DNA of 56,345 nt from the NCBI GenBank assembly GCA_014323935.1, contig JACOND010000006.1, forward strand, positions 1-56,345, in the 5' to 3' direction. This DNA is from Bdellovibrionales bacterium. Its GTDB lineage: Bacteria > Bdellovibrionota > Bdellovibrionia > Bdellovibrionales > UBA1609. Every line of letters starts with the position of its first letter. Position 1 is the first letter of the stretch. The position numbers and the translations under genes were made by a program. Below are positions 35,946 through 44,768 of the stretch, piece after piece. The notes beneath the pieces are model-generated. The model had not been told where the DNA came from and ran no database searches. It saw nothing but the letters and a program-made list of their open reading frames with translations.

Positions 35946-37016
35946 TTATCTAATTTTTAGAGCCGCTAAGCTTAAAACAGCTAAAAGAATAGAGACAATC
36001 CAAAATCTGACAATAATTTTAGATTCTTCTAAACCTTTTAATTCAAAATGATGATGTAAAGGAGCCATCTTAAAGATTCTTTTACCTAAGAGTTTATAAG
36101 AAAAAACTTGAAAAATAACAGACAAAGCTTCTACAACAAAGATTCCGCCAAAAAGGATAAGTAAAAATTCATTTTTTGTTAAAACAGCTGTAATACCTAA
36201 AAAAGACCCTAAACCTAAAGAACCGACATCTCCCATAAAAACTTGAGCAGGATAGGAATTAAACCATAAAAAACCTAAACAACAAGCAATCACACCTGCT
36301 AAAAGAGGACTCAGTTCTCCAGCTCCTAAAATAAAAGGAATATTTAAGTAATTTGCTATTTTAGAGTGACCTGCTAGATAAGAGAGAATAAAAAGGGTCA
36401 GAGAACAAATCATGACAGGAAAAATAGCTAAACCATCTAAACCATCTGTAAGATTGACAGCATTGGCACATCCTGTAATTACAAAAGCCCCAAAAAGAAT
36501 ATAACTTCCACCTAAGTCAAAACTTACATTCTTAAAAAAAGGGACATAGAGTTCCGTTGAAATATAGCCTTTATAATTGAGGTAACTTAAAACCAAACTA
36601 GAGAGAGTGAATTCTATAAGAAGTCTCCAGCGAACTTTAATTCCTTTAAAATTAGAATGTTTAAATTTTAAAAGATCATCCCATAAACCTACAAAAGCAA
36701 AACTGTAAATCGTAAAAAGACTTGCTAAAACAAGAGATTGAGAAAGATCAATCCATAAGAGACAAACTGTAAAAAGACTTAAGAGCATAAAGCCCCCTCC
36801 CATCGTAGGAGTACCTCTTTTTTTTTGATGAGAGTTCGGACTATCTGTGTTAATTTTTTCTCCAAAATCAGTTAATTTTTTTATAAAAAAATGACCCAGT
36901 AAGAGACAGACAAAAAAACTGGTAAAAAAAGCTAAAAAAGAACGGAAAGTTATGTATTGAAAAAGATTAAAAATTTGAAATTGATCTGAAAAAGTAAAAA
37001 GCCATTTGTAAAGCAT
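35946..37016 (-). CDS. mraY: Phospho-N-acetylmuramoyl-pentapeptide transferase
   Basis: A 356-residue integral membrane enzyme with ten hydrophobic segments. Catalytic and family motifs are KKRGTPTMGG (residues ~65-75), the Asp pair in GLWDDLLKFKH, NLTDGLDGLA, FMGDVGSL and the terminal APLHHHFEL (HHH box). It makes lipid I from UDP-MurNAc-pentapeptide and undecaprenyl phosphate. It is first in the mraY-murD-hflX run and is divergent from dus. Confidence 0.95.
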   Translation of the reverse strand: MLYKWLFTFSDQFQIFNLFQYITFRSFLAFFTSFFVCLLLGHFFIKKLTDFGEKINTDSPNSHQKKRGTPTMGGGFMLLSLFTVCLLWIDLSQSLVLASLFTIYSFAFVGLWDDLLKFKHSNFKGIKVRWRLLIEFTLSSLVLSYLNYKGYISTELYVPFFKNVSFDLGGSYILFGAFVITGCANAVNLTDGLDGLAIFPVMICSLTLFILSYLAGHSKIANYLNIPFILGAGELSPLLAGVIACCLGFLWFNSYPAQVFMGDVGSLGLGSFLGITAVLTKNEFLLILFGGIFVVEALSVIFQVFSYKLLGKRIFKMAPLHHHFELKGLEESKIIVRFWIVSILLAVLSLAALKIR

Positions 37017-37140
37017 AAGTCAATATGTTTTTATGTTTTTATCAAATAAAATTCCTTTTTGTCAATTTTTCAAAAGGAACAAGAAAGTGTTTTATTTCTT
37101 TATTATCTTCTTTGATTTTGATATGGCTGAAAGGACCTTT

Positions 37141-38169
37141 ATGAATTTAAAAGCTTATATTCAAGAAAATCCTTTTTTTTTAGCACCTATGGCAGGTGTA
37201 ACGGTCAAACCTTTTCGTTCTTTTATGAGAGAAATGGGTTGTGGAGTTATGACTTCAGAATTAGTTTCTGCAAGAGCTTTAAAAGAAAAGAATTCAAAAA
37301 CTCTCCCTTTGATAGAGTTTGAAGAGCATCATAAACCTTATGGCATCCAAATTTTTGGAGAATCGGCTGATATTATTGCAGAGGGAGCGAAGAGAGCTGA
37401 AGATTTTGGAGTTGATTTTATAGATTTAAATTTAGGTTGTCCTGTTAATAAAATTGTAAAAAAAGGAGCTGGTTCAGCTCTTTTAAAGGACTTAAAAGTG
37501 TTGAAAAAAGTTTTAAGTGCTTTGAAATCGAGTGTAAATATTCCGGTGTCTTTAAAAATTCGAACCGGCTGGGATCATCAAACCCGCAACTCTGATCAAG
37601 TGGCTCAAATAGCTTTAGAAGAAGGCTTTGAATGGATGAGCCTTCATGGAAGAACAAGGTCTCAAGCTTATTCAGGGAAAGCGGATTGGAATTATATCAA
37701 ACAGATCAATTCTCAAACCGCTTTAAGAATTGTAGGAAATGGAGATTTAATGACAGGAGAGCAAGCTTGTTCTGCTTTAAAGTGGAGTTCTTGTTTTGCT
37801 GTCATGATAGGCAGGGCTTGTTTGAATGATCCTTGGATTTTTCTTTCAGCGAGGGAGCATTTAGAAAAAGGTCTGAAAAAAAAATCTAGAAAATCTGTTT
37901 TGTCAAAGGATTACAATCAGGCTATGACTTGTTTAAAAAAACATTTAGAAAATTTTTATGAGGAGAGATTATTTTTATTACATTTAAAAAAATTTGCAGT
38001 CTGGTTTTCATCAGGCTTTCCTCATTCTACAGAGTTTCGTAGAAAGGTCTTTCGAGAAAGACACAAAGCTTTTGTTATAGAAATAATAGAAGATTTCTTT
38101 AATAAAAATCAAAGTTTTAAAAAGACTCTTCCCGTTTATGAACCTTTTTTAATGCAAGGACATGGTTAA
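37141..38169 (+). CDS. dus: tRNA-dihydrouridine synthase
   Basis: A 342-residue FMN-dependent TIM-barrel enzyme that reduces uridines in tRNA. Motifs are FLAPMAGVTVKPFR, YGIQIFGE, DLNLGCPVNKIVKKGAGSALL (catalytic Cys in GCP), SLKIRTGWD, LHGRTRSQAYSGKADW and GNGDLMTG..A...A..IGRA. I chose ATG 37141 because GAAAGGA at 37129-37135 lies 5 bases before it; upstream in-frame starts at 37033 and 37123 lack such a site and add a non-homologous Phe-rich stretch. The branch (DusB-like) is a guess. Confidence 0.9.
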   Translation: MNLKAYIQENPFFLAPMAGVTVKPFRSFMREMGCGVMTSELVSARALKEKNSKTLPLIEFEEHHKPYGIQIFGESADIIAEGAKRAEDFGVDFIDLNLGCPVNKIVKKGAGSALLKDLKVLKKVLSALKSSVNIPVSLKIRTGWDHQTRNSDQVAQIALEEGFEWMSLHGRTRSQAYSGKADWNYIKQINSQTALRIVGNGDLMTGEQACSALKWSSCFAVMIGRACLNDPWIFLSAREHLEKGLKKKSRKSVLSKDYNQAMTCLKKHLENFYEERLFLLHLKKFAVWFSSGFPHSTEFRRKVFRERHKAFVIEIIEDFFNKNQSFKKTLPVYEPFLMQGHG

Positions 38170-38207
38170 AGCTAAAGAATAAATTATTAAAAAGTTATTA
38201 AATTATT

Positions 38208-38960
38208 TTAAAAAGAATATGTCATAGACAAAGTTAGAGCTTTTTTAGGAGCTCTTTCTCTTCTAGAATGTGTGCTGTTTATCCAAAATAAATGAATCTC
38301 GGGAAGAGATTTAGAGACTTGATTTAAAATAACGGGTTCGTTTTCAAAAAAGCAAACTGTGTCAAATTGTTTAGACAAACTTTCTAAATGTTTTGTTTTA
38401 TAATCTGCATCTTTTAGTTTTAAATCTTTTTTCATAATAAGATGACTGTCTTTTTTAAGGGGAAGTTTATATTTTTTTATGGTTTCAAAAGTTCCTCTTG
38501 ACATTTTATTCCAGTTTCTTGCAGTTAAGTAATAAATGTGATTGGAACTTTTAGCAAGCCTCTTTAAAAATTTAAGGACTCCTTTATAAGGTTGATCTAA
38601 ATAAAGATAATCATTTGAGAAAAATTTTTTTTTCCAAATCTTTTCTATTTCTTGTAGGAAAGGTTCTTCTAGTTTTCCATAACGGGAGAGAATCTCTTTA
38701 ACAGACCAATCAGTTTTTTTTATTTGAATGTTAGAAAACTTTTTTAGATGGGTAGGAATCTTTTTTGCAAAAGAACATTCTTCAAAAGCTTCTTTAAGAA
38801 TAACTTGGTTTCTATAAGTCATACAAAAAAGAGTGGAGTCCATGTCAAATACAAAAGCCGATTTTTCTTTTTTTTCTTGAGCTATTTGTAAAGCTATTTT
38901 TAAATTTCTTTTTGTAAGTTTTGAAGATAAAAACTTTGTAAAAAACATAGTTAGTCTCAT
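38208..38960 (-). CDS. HAD-superfamily phosphatase-like protein
   Basis: A 250-residue protein. HAD motifs are visible: motif I FDMDSTLF (nucleophile Asp about residue 40), motif II YLTAR (Thr in LTA), and a motif IV-like FFENEPVIL, where the usual acidic pair is EN/E. A long helical cap lies between motifs I and II. It is likely a small-molecule or nucleotide phosphatase of unknown substrate. The start is uncertain (ATG 38960 or 38948). It converges with dus (38-base gap) and diverges from mscS. Confidence 0.7.
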   Translation of the reverse strand: MRLTMFFTKFLSSKLTKRNLKIALQIAQEKKEKSAFVFDMDSTLFCMTYRNQVILKEAFEECSFAKKIPTHLKKFSNIQIKKTDWSVKEILSRYGKLEEPFLQEIEKIWKKKFFSNDYLYLDQPYKGVLKFLKRLAKSSNHIYYLTARNWNKMSRGTFETIKKYKLPLKKDSHLIMKKDLKLKDADYKTKHLESLSKQFDTVCFFENEPVILNQVSKSLPEIHLFWINSTHSRRERAPKKALTLSMTYSF

Positions 38961-39084
38961 ATCCTTGTTTATTTTAAAAATCTATAAAAATATCCTGGAA
39001 GTTTTTTTAAATTATACACTGCATAATTATATTTACTACAAAAACAAATCAAATTCATTTAAGTTGGGTGGAAAAGGTTTTTTT

Positions 39085-40053
39085 ATGTTTCATTTTTTTA
39101 TAGGAAATTTATCTTGGGATAAAGAGAAATTTTTCGAAAAAATTCGTGAAATTTTTGATATTCTTTGGATGCAAATTCCAACCTTTTGGAACTACACCTT
39201 GTTTTTTATTGATGAGAACCCTATTACAGCGGGGGATCTTATTTTTGGGGTCGGTTTTTTAATTTTTGGTTATATGGGAATTCGTTATTTTATCTATGAA
39301 ATAGATAAGAGAATTCTTTCAAGACTGAATATCGATATTCCTCATCGTTATACGATTAAAATTTTTCTGTTTTATATTTTAATTGTTATTTTGTTTTTAA
39401 TTACTTTGTATTTTATTAATGTGCCTTTAACAGTCTTTACTTTTATAGGAGGTGCTTTAGCTTTAGGGATTGGTTTTGGGGCAAAAAATATTATGAACAA
39501 TTTACTCTGTGGGATTGTTATTGTCTCAGAGCATCCTATTCGGGTCGGAGATTTAATTGAAGTTGATAATTTGTTAGGTGTTGTAGAAAATGTTGGTTTT
39601 CGTGCCACTTCTATTCGATCTTTAGATAACACTCATATTTTGATTCCTAACAGTGTTATTTTAGAAAATAGCATCTTGAATTGGACTTTGTCTGATAAAG
39701 TGATTCGTTCAACACTTAAGCTCTCAGTCACTTATGGTTCGGATCCAGAGAAAGTGAAAGAGGTTTTATTAAGAATAGCTCACGACCATGAAAGGATTTT
39801 GACCTATAATAAAGATCAAATGCCTACTGTTTTTTTCAGTGATTTTGGAGAAAGTGGTTTATTTTTTGAATTAAGTTATTGGATTGTTGTGAATCGTCCT
39901 TTAGATATGAAGTTAGTTGCAAGTGAGTTACGGATGGAAATAAAAAAAGCCTTTAAAAAAGAAAAAATCATATTTCCTTTTAATCAAATGGATATTCATG
40001 TAAAAGAAACTGTGAAAATAGAAAAATCTGAAAAATTTCAGAATACATTTTAA
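39085..40053 (+). CDS. mscS: Small-conductance mechanosensitive channel (MscS family)
   Basis: From ATG 39085 (AAAAGG 7 bases upstream) it encodes 322 residues. A TTG at 38965 would add 40 residues without a ribosome site. Three hydrophobic helices precede the pore helix FTFIGGALALGIGFGAKNIMNN (Gly/Ala-packed TM3). The beta domain follows, with PIRVGDLIEV, GVVENVGFRATSIRSLDNTHILIPNS and ILNWT, then the mixed C-terminal domain. It releases solutes under hypo-osmotic shock. The N-terminal ~55 residues are extra relative to E. coli MscS. Confidence 0.88.
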   Translation: MFHFFIGNLSWDKEKFFEKIREIFDILWMQIPTFWNYTLFFIDENPITAGDLIFGVGFLIFGYMGIRYFIYEIDKRILSRLNIDIPHRYTIKIFLFYILIVILFLITLYFINVPLTVFTFIGGALALGIGFGAKNIMNNLLCGIVIVSEHPIRVGDLIEVDNLLGVVENVGFRATSIRSLDNTHILIPNSVILENSILNWTLSDKVIRSTLKLSVTYGSDPEKVKEVLLRIAHDHERILTYNKDQMPTVFFSDFGESGLFFELSYWIVVNRPLDMKLVASELRMEIKKAFKKEKIIFPFNQMDIHVKETVKIEKSEKFQNTF

Positions 40054-40082
40054 ATTTCTTTTTACTTAAATGTAGGTATTTT

Positions 40083-40778
40083 ATGAAACAAAATCCTTTA
40101 ATGTTGGCACTGGATCTAGATGATAGAAATAAAATTTTAGATTTAATACATGAAACAAAAGATTACATTTGGACTTATAAAGTCGGTCCTCGCTTATTTT
40201 TAAAAGAGGGTCCTTCTTTTATTAAAAAAATTAAAAAATTAGCTCCTTTTTGTAAAGTATTTCTAGATTTTAAATTTTATGATATTCCCTCTTCAACCTT
40301 GTCTGCGGTTCAATCTGCTTTTGAAATAGGAGCTGACTTTGTAACCGTTCATGCAAAAGTAGGTCCTAGAAGTTTAAAGGAGTTGTATCAATTGGAAAAG
40401 TCTCTTAAAAAAATAAAATTTTTTAAAATTCTTTGTGTCTCTGTTTTATCTAGTGTGGAAATGTCTGATAAAACTCAAAAAGAAGTTCTAATTTTAGCTG
40501 ATCAAGTTTATCAATCGGGTTTAAGGGCTTTAGTCTGCTCTCCTTTTGAAGTCAAAACTTTAAGAGAGAAATATTCAGATTTGTTTTTAGTTACTCCCGG
40601 TATTCGATTAGATGGAGACTTTCAATTTGATCAAAAAAGAACCATGACAGCTAGGGATGCTTTGCAAGCGGGGAGTTCTGCATTGGTTCTAGGCAGAAGT
40701 ATCCTAAATAAAAAAGATCCCCTTAAGGTTTTAAAGTCTTTGGTGATGTCTTTAGGTTTAGCTTATGCCTCTTCGTAA
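40083..40778 (+). CDS. pyrF: Orotidine-5'-phosphate decarboxylase
   Basis: A 231-residue TIM-barrel enzyme that makes UMP. Motifs are LALDLDD, YKVGPRLFL, and FLDFKFYDIPSST, which carries the catalytic DxKxxD. TVHAKVG and TPGIRLDGD..D.KR follow, then a phosphate-binding AGSSALVLGRSI. It overlaps the following methyltransferase gene by 14 bases, so the pyrF-trmH-pilD run is probably translationally coupled. Confidence 0.93.
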   Translation: MKQNPLMLALDLDDRNKILDLIHETKDYIWTYKVGPRLFLKEGPSFIKKIKKLAPFCKVFLDFKFYDIPSSTLSAVQSAFEIGADFVTVHAKVGPRSLKELYQLEKSLKKIKFFKILCVSVLSSVEMSDKTQKEVLILADQVYQSGLRALVCSPFEVKTLREKYSDLFLVTPGIRLDGDFQFDQKRTMTARDALQAGSSALVLGRSILNKKDPLKVLKSLVMSLGLAYASS

Positions 40779-41529
40779 AGTTATAGGAATTCACTCTTGT
40801 AAAGAGGCTCTTAAACAAAGAGACTCTAAAGACATACACTGTCTTTATTTGAAAGAAAATTGGATAAAAAATCCTAGTTTAAAAGATTTAGTTCAATTAG
40901 CTAAAAGAAAAAACTTAAAGATAGAAACAGTTTCTCTTAAAAAAATAAACCGCATGTTAGATAGAAAAGACTTATCTCATCAAGGAGTTTTATTAGAGTT
41001 AGTTCCTTTTTTTCCAAAACTGTCTTTTGCAAAAATAGCAAAGGAAGACTCTGCAACGGTGTTAATTTTAGATCGCATTCAAGACCCTAAAAATTTAGGA
41101 GCTATTTTGAGAACATGTTGGCTTATGTCTGTTAACAGTGTCTTTTTATCTTCTCAAAAAACTGTAGGTTTAACGCCCTCTGTTATAAAATCAGCAAGTG
41201 GGGCTGTGGAACATCTTCCTATTTTTATAGAAGATAACTTACACTACGTTATAAAAGAATTAAAAAAGCATTCTTTTTGGATTTATGCCCTGTCTCCCTT
41301 TGCTAAAAAAACTCTTTGGGATGAAAATCTACAACGTAGGAAAGCTTTTGTTTTTGGAGGGGAACACTCTGGTCTTAGAAATTCTTTAATAAAAGATTGT
41401 GATGAAGTTTTATTTCTTCCTCAAAAAAAGAATTCAGCAAGTTATAATGTTTCTGTTGCTGTAGCCGCTACTTTGTTTGAGACTCTGAGGCAAAAAAAGA
41501 TTCCTTTAAAAAAGGGAGAGTTAAAATGA
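40765..41529 (+). CDS. TrmH/SpoU-family RNA 2'-O-methyltransferase (RlmB-like)
   Basis: A 254-residue protein. The N-terminal substrate-binding domain (VIGIHSCKEALKQRD, DRKDLSHQGVLLEL) precedes a SPOUT knot domain: LILDRIQDPKNLGAILRTCWLMSV (motif 1), FVFGGEHSGLR (motif 2) and LPQKKNSASYNVSVAVAATLFE (motif 3). The two-domain form matches RlmB, which methylates G2251 of 23S rRNA; a tRNA target is possible. It overlaps pyrF by 14 bases and pilD by 4 bases (ATGA). Confidence 0.88.
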   Translation: MPLRKVIGIHSCKEALKQRDSKDIHCLYLKENWIKNPSLKDLVQLAKRKNLKIETVSLKKINRMLDRKDLSHQGVLLELVPFFPKLSFAKIAKEDSATVLILDRIQDPKNLGAILRTCWLMSVNSVFLSSQKTVGLTPSVIKSASGAVEHLPIFIEDNLHYVIKELKKHSFWIYALSPFAKKTLWDENLQRRKAFVFGGEHSGLRNSLIKDCDEVLFLPQKKNSASYNVSVAVAATLFETLRQKKIPLKKGELK

Positions 41530-42329
41530 GAGAGACTTTTATATCAGTTCCTCTATGGATTTCAGCCGGTTATTTTTTTATTTTAGGTTCTTTTTTTGGT
41601 AGTTTTGCCAATGTTTTAATATATAGAATGCAAAGTGAAAAGACGACAAATCTATTTAAAAGGAGTTACTGTCCTCATTGTTTTTATAATATTCCCTTTT
41701 ATTTGAATATCCCTCTTTTTTCTTGGTTTTTTTTAAAAGGACGTTGCAGGAATTGTTCTAAAAAAATTTCTTTTAGATACCCCCTAGTAGAGTTGTTGAC
41801 ATCATGTTTGTTTTGTTCTTTGTATTTAGCTATAGGATGGAAATGGTTTTTATTGGAAGCTCTTATTTTTGCTTTTTTTTTAGTGGTTTGTAGCTTTATA
41901 GATTTAGATCAAATGATCTTACCTGATTCTTTAACTTTGTCAGGGATACTTTTAGGACTGTTAGGAGCATGGCTCAATCCCGAACGTTTTTTTATAGATT
42001 CCTTTTTAGGATTTGTAATAGGAGGAGGAATTCTCCTTTTGATTTCTTACTTGTATTATCTTATTAGAAAAAAAGAAGGAATGGGAGGGGGAGATATTAA
42101 AATGATGGCTTGGATTGGAGCTGTTTTGGGTTGGCAATCTCTTTTTTTTGTGTTGATAAGTTCTTGTTTTATAGGAAGTTTTTTAGGTACTCTTATTATG
42201 TTGCAAAGCAATAAAAAGTTTTTTGATAAGGCTTTTCCTTTCGGACCTTATTTAGCTTTTAGTGCTATAGTTTATATTTTTTTAGAAAGAAAATTTGATT
42301 TTGTGTTAGATTTTTTTTCCTTTTTATAA
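41526..42329 (+). CDS. pilD: Prepilin peptidase / N-methyltransferase
   Basis: A 267-residue inner-membrane aspartyl protease (A24). The N-terminal methylase region has GSFFGSFANVLIYRM and a zinc-binding CPHC...CRNC pair. Catalytic Asps lie in SFIDLDQMILPD and GGGDIKMMAWIGAVLG. It cleaves and N-methylates type IV pilins. It is directly upstream of pilMNOPQ, but a promoter-like sequence before pilM suggests separate control too. Confidence 0.93.
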   Translation: MRETFISVPLWISAGYFFILGSFFGSFANVLIYRMQSEKTTNLFKRSYCPHCFYNIPFYLNIPLFSWFFLKGRCRNCSKKISFRYPLVELLTSCLFCSLYLAIGWKWFLLEALIFAFFLVVCSFIDLDQMILPDSLTLSGILLGLLGAWLNPERFFIDSFLGFVIGGGILLLISYLYYLIRKKEGMGGGDIKMMAWIGAVLGWQSLFFVLISSCFIGSFLGTLIMLQSNKKFFDKAFPFGPYLAFSAIVYIFLERKFDFVLDFFSFL

Positions 42330-42341
42330 AAAGGCTTGAGT

Positions 42342-42372
42342 TTGACAAAACTTAAGATTCAGGTGTTTAATA
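42342..42372 (+). promoter_or_regulatory. Candidate promoter of the pilMNOP(Q) operon
   Basis: TTGACA (42342-42347) is followed at 18-19 bases by TTTAAT/TTAATA (42366-42372), about 30 bases before the pilM start. The call is by consensus only. Confidence 0.5.
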
Positions 42373-42402
42373 AAAGGGGAAAAGAGTTAAAGGTTTGATT
42401 CT

Positions 42403-43482
42403 ATGAGATTACCATTTTTAAAATTAAAATCTAAAAAAGCTATTTTAGGTTTAGATATTGGTAATAAAAATACAAAGATTATAAACTTAGAGTCTAATAA
42501 AAAAAATAAATTCAAATTAAATCACTGTATTACAGTACCAACCCCTCCGAATGTCTTTTCAGCAGGTGAAATTTCTAATCCAAGTGTTTTATCTGAGTTT
42601 ATTACAAATCAGGTGTTATCTTTAGGTATAGATAATGAAATAGAAATTGTTTTAGGACTTTCTGGGAAAGGAATGATTGCCAAAAAAATAGATATCCCCG
42701 AAATAGAGGACTATATGATTCCAGAATATGTTGAGATAGAAGCAGAACAAGAGGTTTTCTATAATAAAGAGGAAATGTTTTTAGAGTATCAAATTTTAGA
42801 AGGGATACAAAAAGAGGATCAATCTAATTCTAAATCTGTTTTTGCTATTACAGTGTTGAAAAAAATAATAGAAAGTTATGGTGAGGCCGTTCCAAAAGAT
42901 ATCGTTTCTTGTAAGGTTATAGATACAAACTTTTCAGCTTTGTTTAATATTTTTGAATACACTAAAAATTTAGATCCAAAATCTATTTATATGGTTATAG
43001 ATACAGGACACTTGTTAACTAATGTTATTTTTGTAATTAAAAATCAAATTGTATTTGCAAGAAACATCTCTCTAGGAGGGCATTTCTTTACTCAAGAGAT
43101 ACAAAAGAGACTTTCATTAGAATATTCAGCGGCTGAAGATTTAAAGATAACATCTTCTCAAGCTGAGAATTCTCCAGATAATGTGGTTTCTTTTTTAAAA
43201 AATGATTTAGTTCATCAATTTATAGAAGAGTTGGTGTCTTGTTATGAACTTTATCTTAGTTTTTATCCTGATCAACAGATAAATGAAACCTATATGACAG
43301 GAGGAAACAGTCAACTTTTAGGTTTTTCTGAGGCTTTTAAAGCTAAGTTTAATACACCTGTTTATTTCCTTAATCCTTTTCAAAAAATGAGCCAGAATTC
43401 TATTCTCCCTAAAGAAAACAACTCGTTTTATTTTCACTGTGTCTCTGCAGGTTTAGCTTTAAGGGGTATGGAGAATGATTAA
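42403..43482 (+). CDS. pilM: Type IV pilus assembly protein PilM
   Basis: A 359-residue cytoplasmic actin-like ATPase. ILGLDIGNKNTKIINLE (phosphate 1 motif), VIDTGHLLTNVIFV (phosphate 2) and YMTGGNSQLLGF (adenosine motif) are visible. It binds the PilN N-terminus to form the cytoplasmic ring of the inner-membrane platform. Its 3' end overlaps pilN by 8 bases. Confidence 0.92.
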   Translation: MRLPFLKLKSKKAILGLDIGNKNTKIINLESNKKNKFKLNHCITVPTPPNVFSAGEISNPSVLSEFITNQVLSLGIDNEIEIVLGLSGKGMIAKKIDIPEIEDYMIPEYVEIEAEQEVFYNKEEMFLEYQILEGIQKEDQSNSKSVFAITVLKKIIESYGEAVPKDIVSCKVIDTNFSALFNIFEYTKNLDPKSIYMVIDTGHLLTNVIFVIKNQIVFARNISLGGHFFTQEIQKRLSLEYSAAEDLKITSSQAENSPDNVVSFLKNDLVHQFIEELVSCYELYLSFYPDQQINETYMTGGNSQLLGFSEAFKAKFNTPVYFLNPFQKMSQNSILPKENNSFYFHCVSAGLALRGMEND

Positions 43483-44122
43483 GGTTAATTTTAATAAAAA
43501 ACAAACAGAAAATACTTTTCAATCTGGTCTTGCTCCTAAAGGAGTAAGTACAATTTATACAGCTTTTACAAAAGCTTTTCAAAATGAAGAGGCTTTATCT
43601 CCAAGTGTCATAATAAAAGTTGTTGTAAATTTTACTCTTATACTTCTTTTTCCTTTAGGTTTAAAATTTTATGAAATTCATGAGATTAAAAAATTAACTA
43701 AGATAAAAGATAAAGAAACTCTCGTTTTAAATGAAAATAAGACAAAATTAAGTAATTTAAAACAAGAGTTAGAAAACTATGCTTATTTAGAAAATGAGCA
43801 TAAAGAATTTGCAAGTAAAAGAGATTTTTTCAAAAAGATATCTGGTGACCGCTTAATAATTCCAAGGACAATAGATTCCATACAAGATCAAATTCCAAAA
43901 GATGTTTGGTTAAACGATATGAATATTTCTTTATCCGGTGAGTCTAAAAAAGTTAAACTTTCAGGATTTAGTTTTAAAGAAGCAAGTGTCAATCAATTTG
44001 CTTCTTCTTTAAAAGATATTTTAGATAAAGAAACAATTTTTGTTGATACAAAAGATATAAAAGAGGGAGACATTAATAGTGTTATTAAGATTCAATTTGA
44101 TTTAAAAGGGGAGCTATTTTAA
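43475..44122 (+). CDS. pilN: Type IV pilus assembly protein PilN
   Basis: A 215-residue bitopic membrane protein with a cytoplasmic start (MIKVNFNKK), a transmembrane helix about residues 47-65, a coiled coil at ~70-115, and a periplasmic ferredoxin-like domain (PKDVWLNDMNISL...VKLSGFSFKEASVNQFASSL). The cytoplasmic segment is longer (~46 residues) than the short INLLP-type tail of classical PilN. Operon position between pilM and pilO supports the name. Confidence 0.88.
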   Translation: MIKVNFNKKQTENTFQSGLAPKGVSTIYTAFTKAFQNEEALSPSVIIKVVVNFTLILLFPLGLKFYEIHEIKKLTKIKDKETLVLNENKTKLSNLKQELENYAYLENEHKEFASKRDFFKKISGDRLIIPRTIDSIQDQIPKDVWLNDMNISLSGESKKVKLSGFSFKEASVNQFASSLKDILDKETIFVDTKDIKEGDINSVIKIQFDLKGELF

Positions 44123-44165
44123 TGATGAAATTATTGAATTTCAAGTTTTCTAAAGGAGAATCTTT

Positions 44166-44759
44166 ATGAAAGTTTTATTAAATTTAGCAAATCATAGCAT
44201 TATACAAATTTTTGTTTTTGGAGCTATTTTTGGGGGACTCTATTACTTTACCTTTTATGATGATGGAGAAAATTTACGTAAAGAAATTAAACAAGTTCAA
44301 GAGGAAGTAAAAACGACTCAAGATGAAATTAAAAAAACAGAACAAGAGTTAGAAAATGCTCTTATTTTTAAGAAAGAAATTGAATTCAATGAAGAAATGA
44401 TTCAAGTTTTTCTTGATTTTGTTCCCAGTTCTCTTACTTTTACTGACGTCTCAACTCTCATTATTGAACAAGCTCGTCTCTCTGGAGTGAATATTGAATC
44501 TAAACGTGATGGGAGTGTTGAAGACATTTCCAACTATAATTATCAGACTTTAAATATGGAGATAGAGATAACAGGTTCTTTTTATCAACTCATGTTTTTT
44601 TTATCTAGCTTAACAAAACAAAAACGTATGTTAATTGTGAATGAAATTGATATCAAATTAGGTGAAAATAATATCCTGCTTTCTTCAACTATAAAGTTAT
44701 TAGCTTATCGTTATAAAATTGAAGATGAAAAACCCAATGAAGATGAAAAAACAACTTAG
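44166..44759 (+). CDS. pilO: Type IV pilus assembly protein PilO
   Basis: A 197-residue protein with one transmembrane helix near the N-terminus (FVFGAIFGGLYYFTF), a coiled coil (residues ~40-75) and the PilO periplasmic fold (VQVFLDFVPSSLTF-like, NIESKRDG, MEIEITGSFYQLMFFLSSL). ATG 44166 has AAAGGAGA upstream. It partners PilN in the inner-membrane alignment complex. Confidence 0.9.
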   Translation: MKVLLNLANHSIIQIFVFGAIFGGLYYFTFYDDGENLRKEIKQVQEEVKTTQDEIKKTEQELENALIFKKEIEFNEEMIQVFLDFVPSSLTFTDVSTLIIEQARLSGVNIESKRDGSVEDISNYNYQTLNMEIEITGSFYQLMFFLSSLTKQKRMLIVNEIDIKLGENNILLSSTIKLLAYRYKIEDEKPNEDEKTT

Positions 44760-44768
44760 AAGTCATTT

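Noticed and set aside
37033..37140. N-terminal extension of the dihydrouridine synthase
   Set aside because: The Phe/Lys-rich extension is unlike the family; GAAAGGA lies directly before ATG 37141.
38965..39084. 40-residue N-terminal extension of the MscS protein from TTG 38965
   Set aside because: No ribosome site; the ATG at 39085 has AAAAGG at proper spacing.
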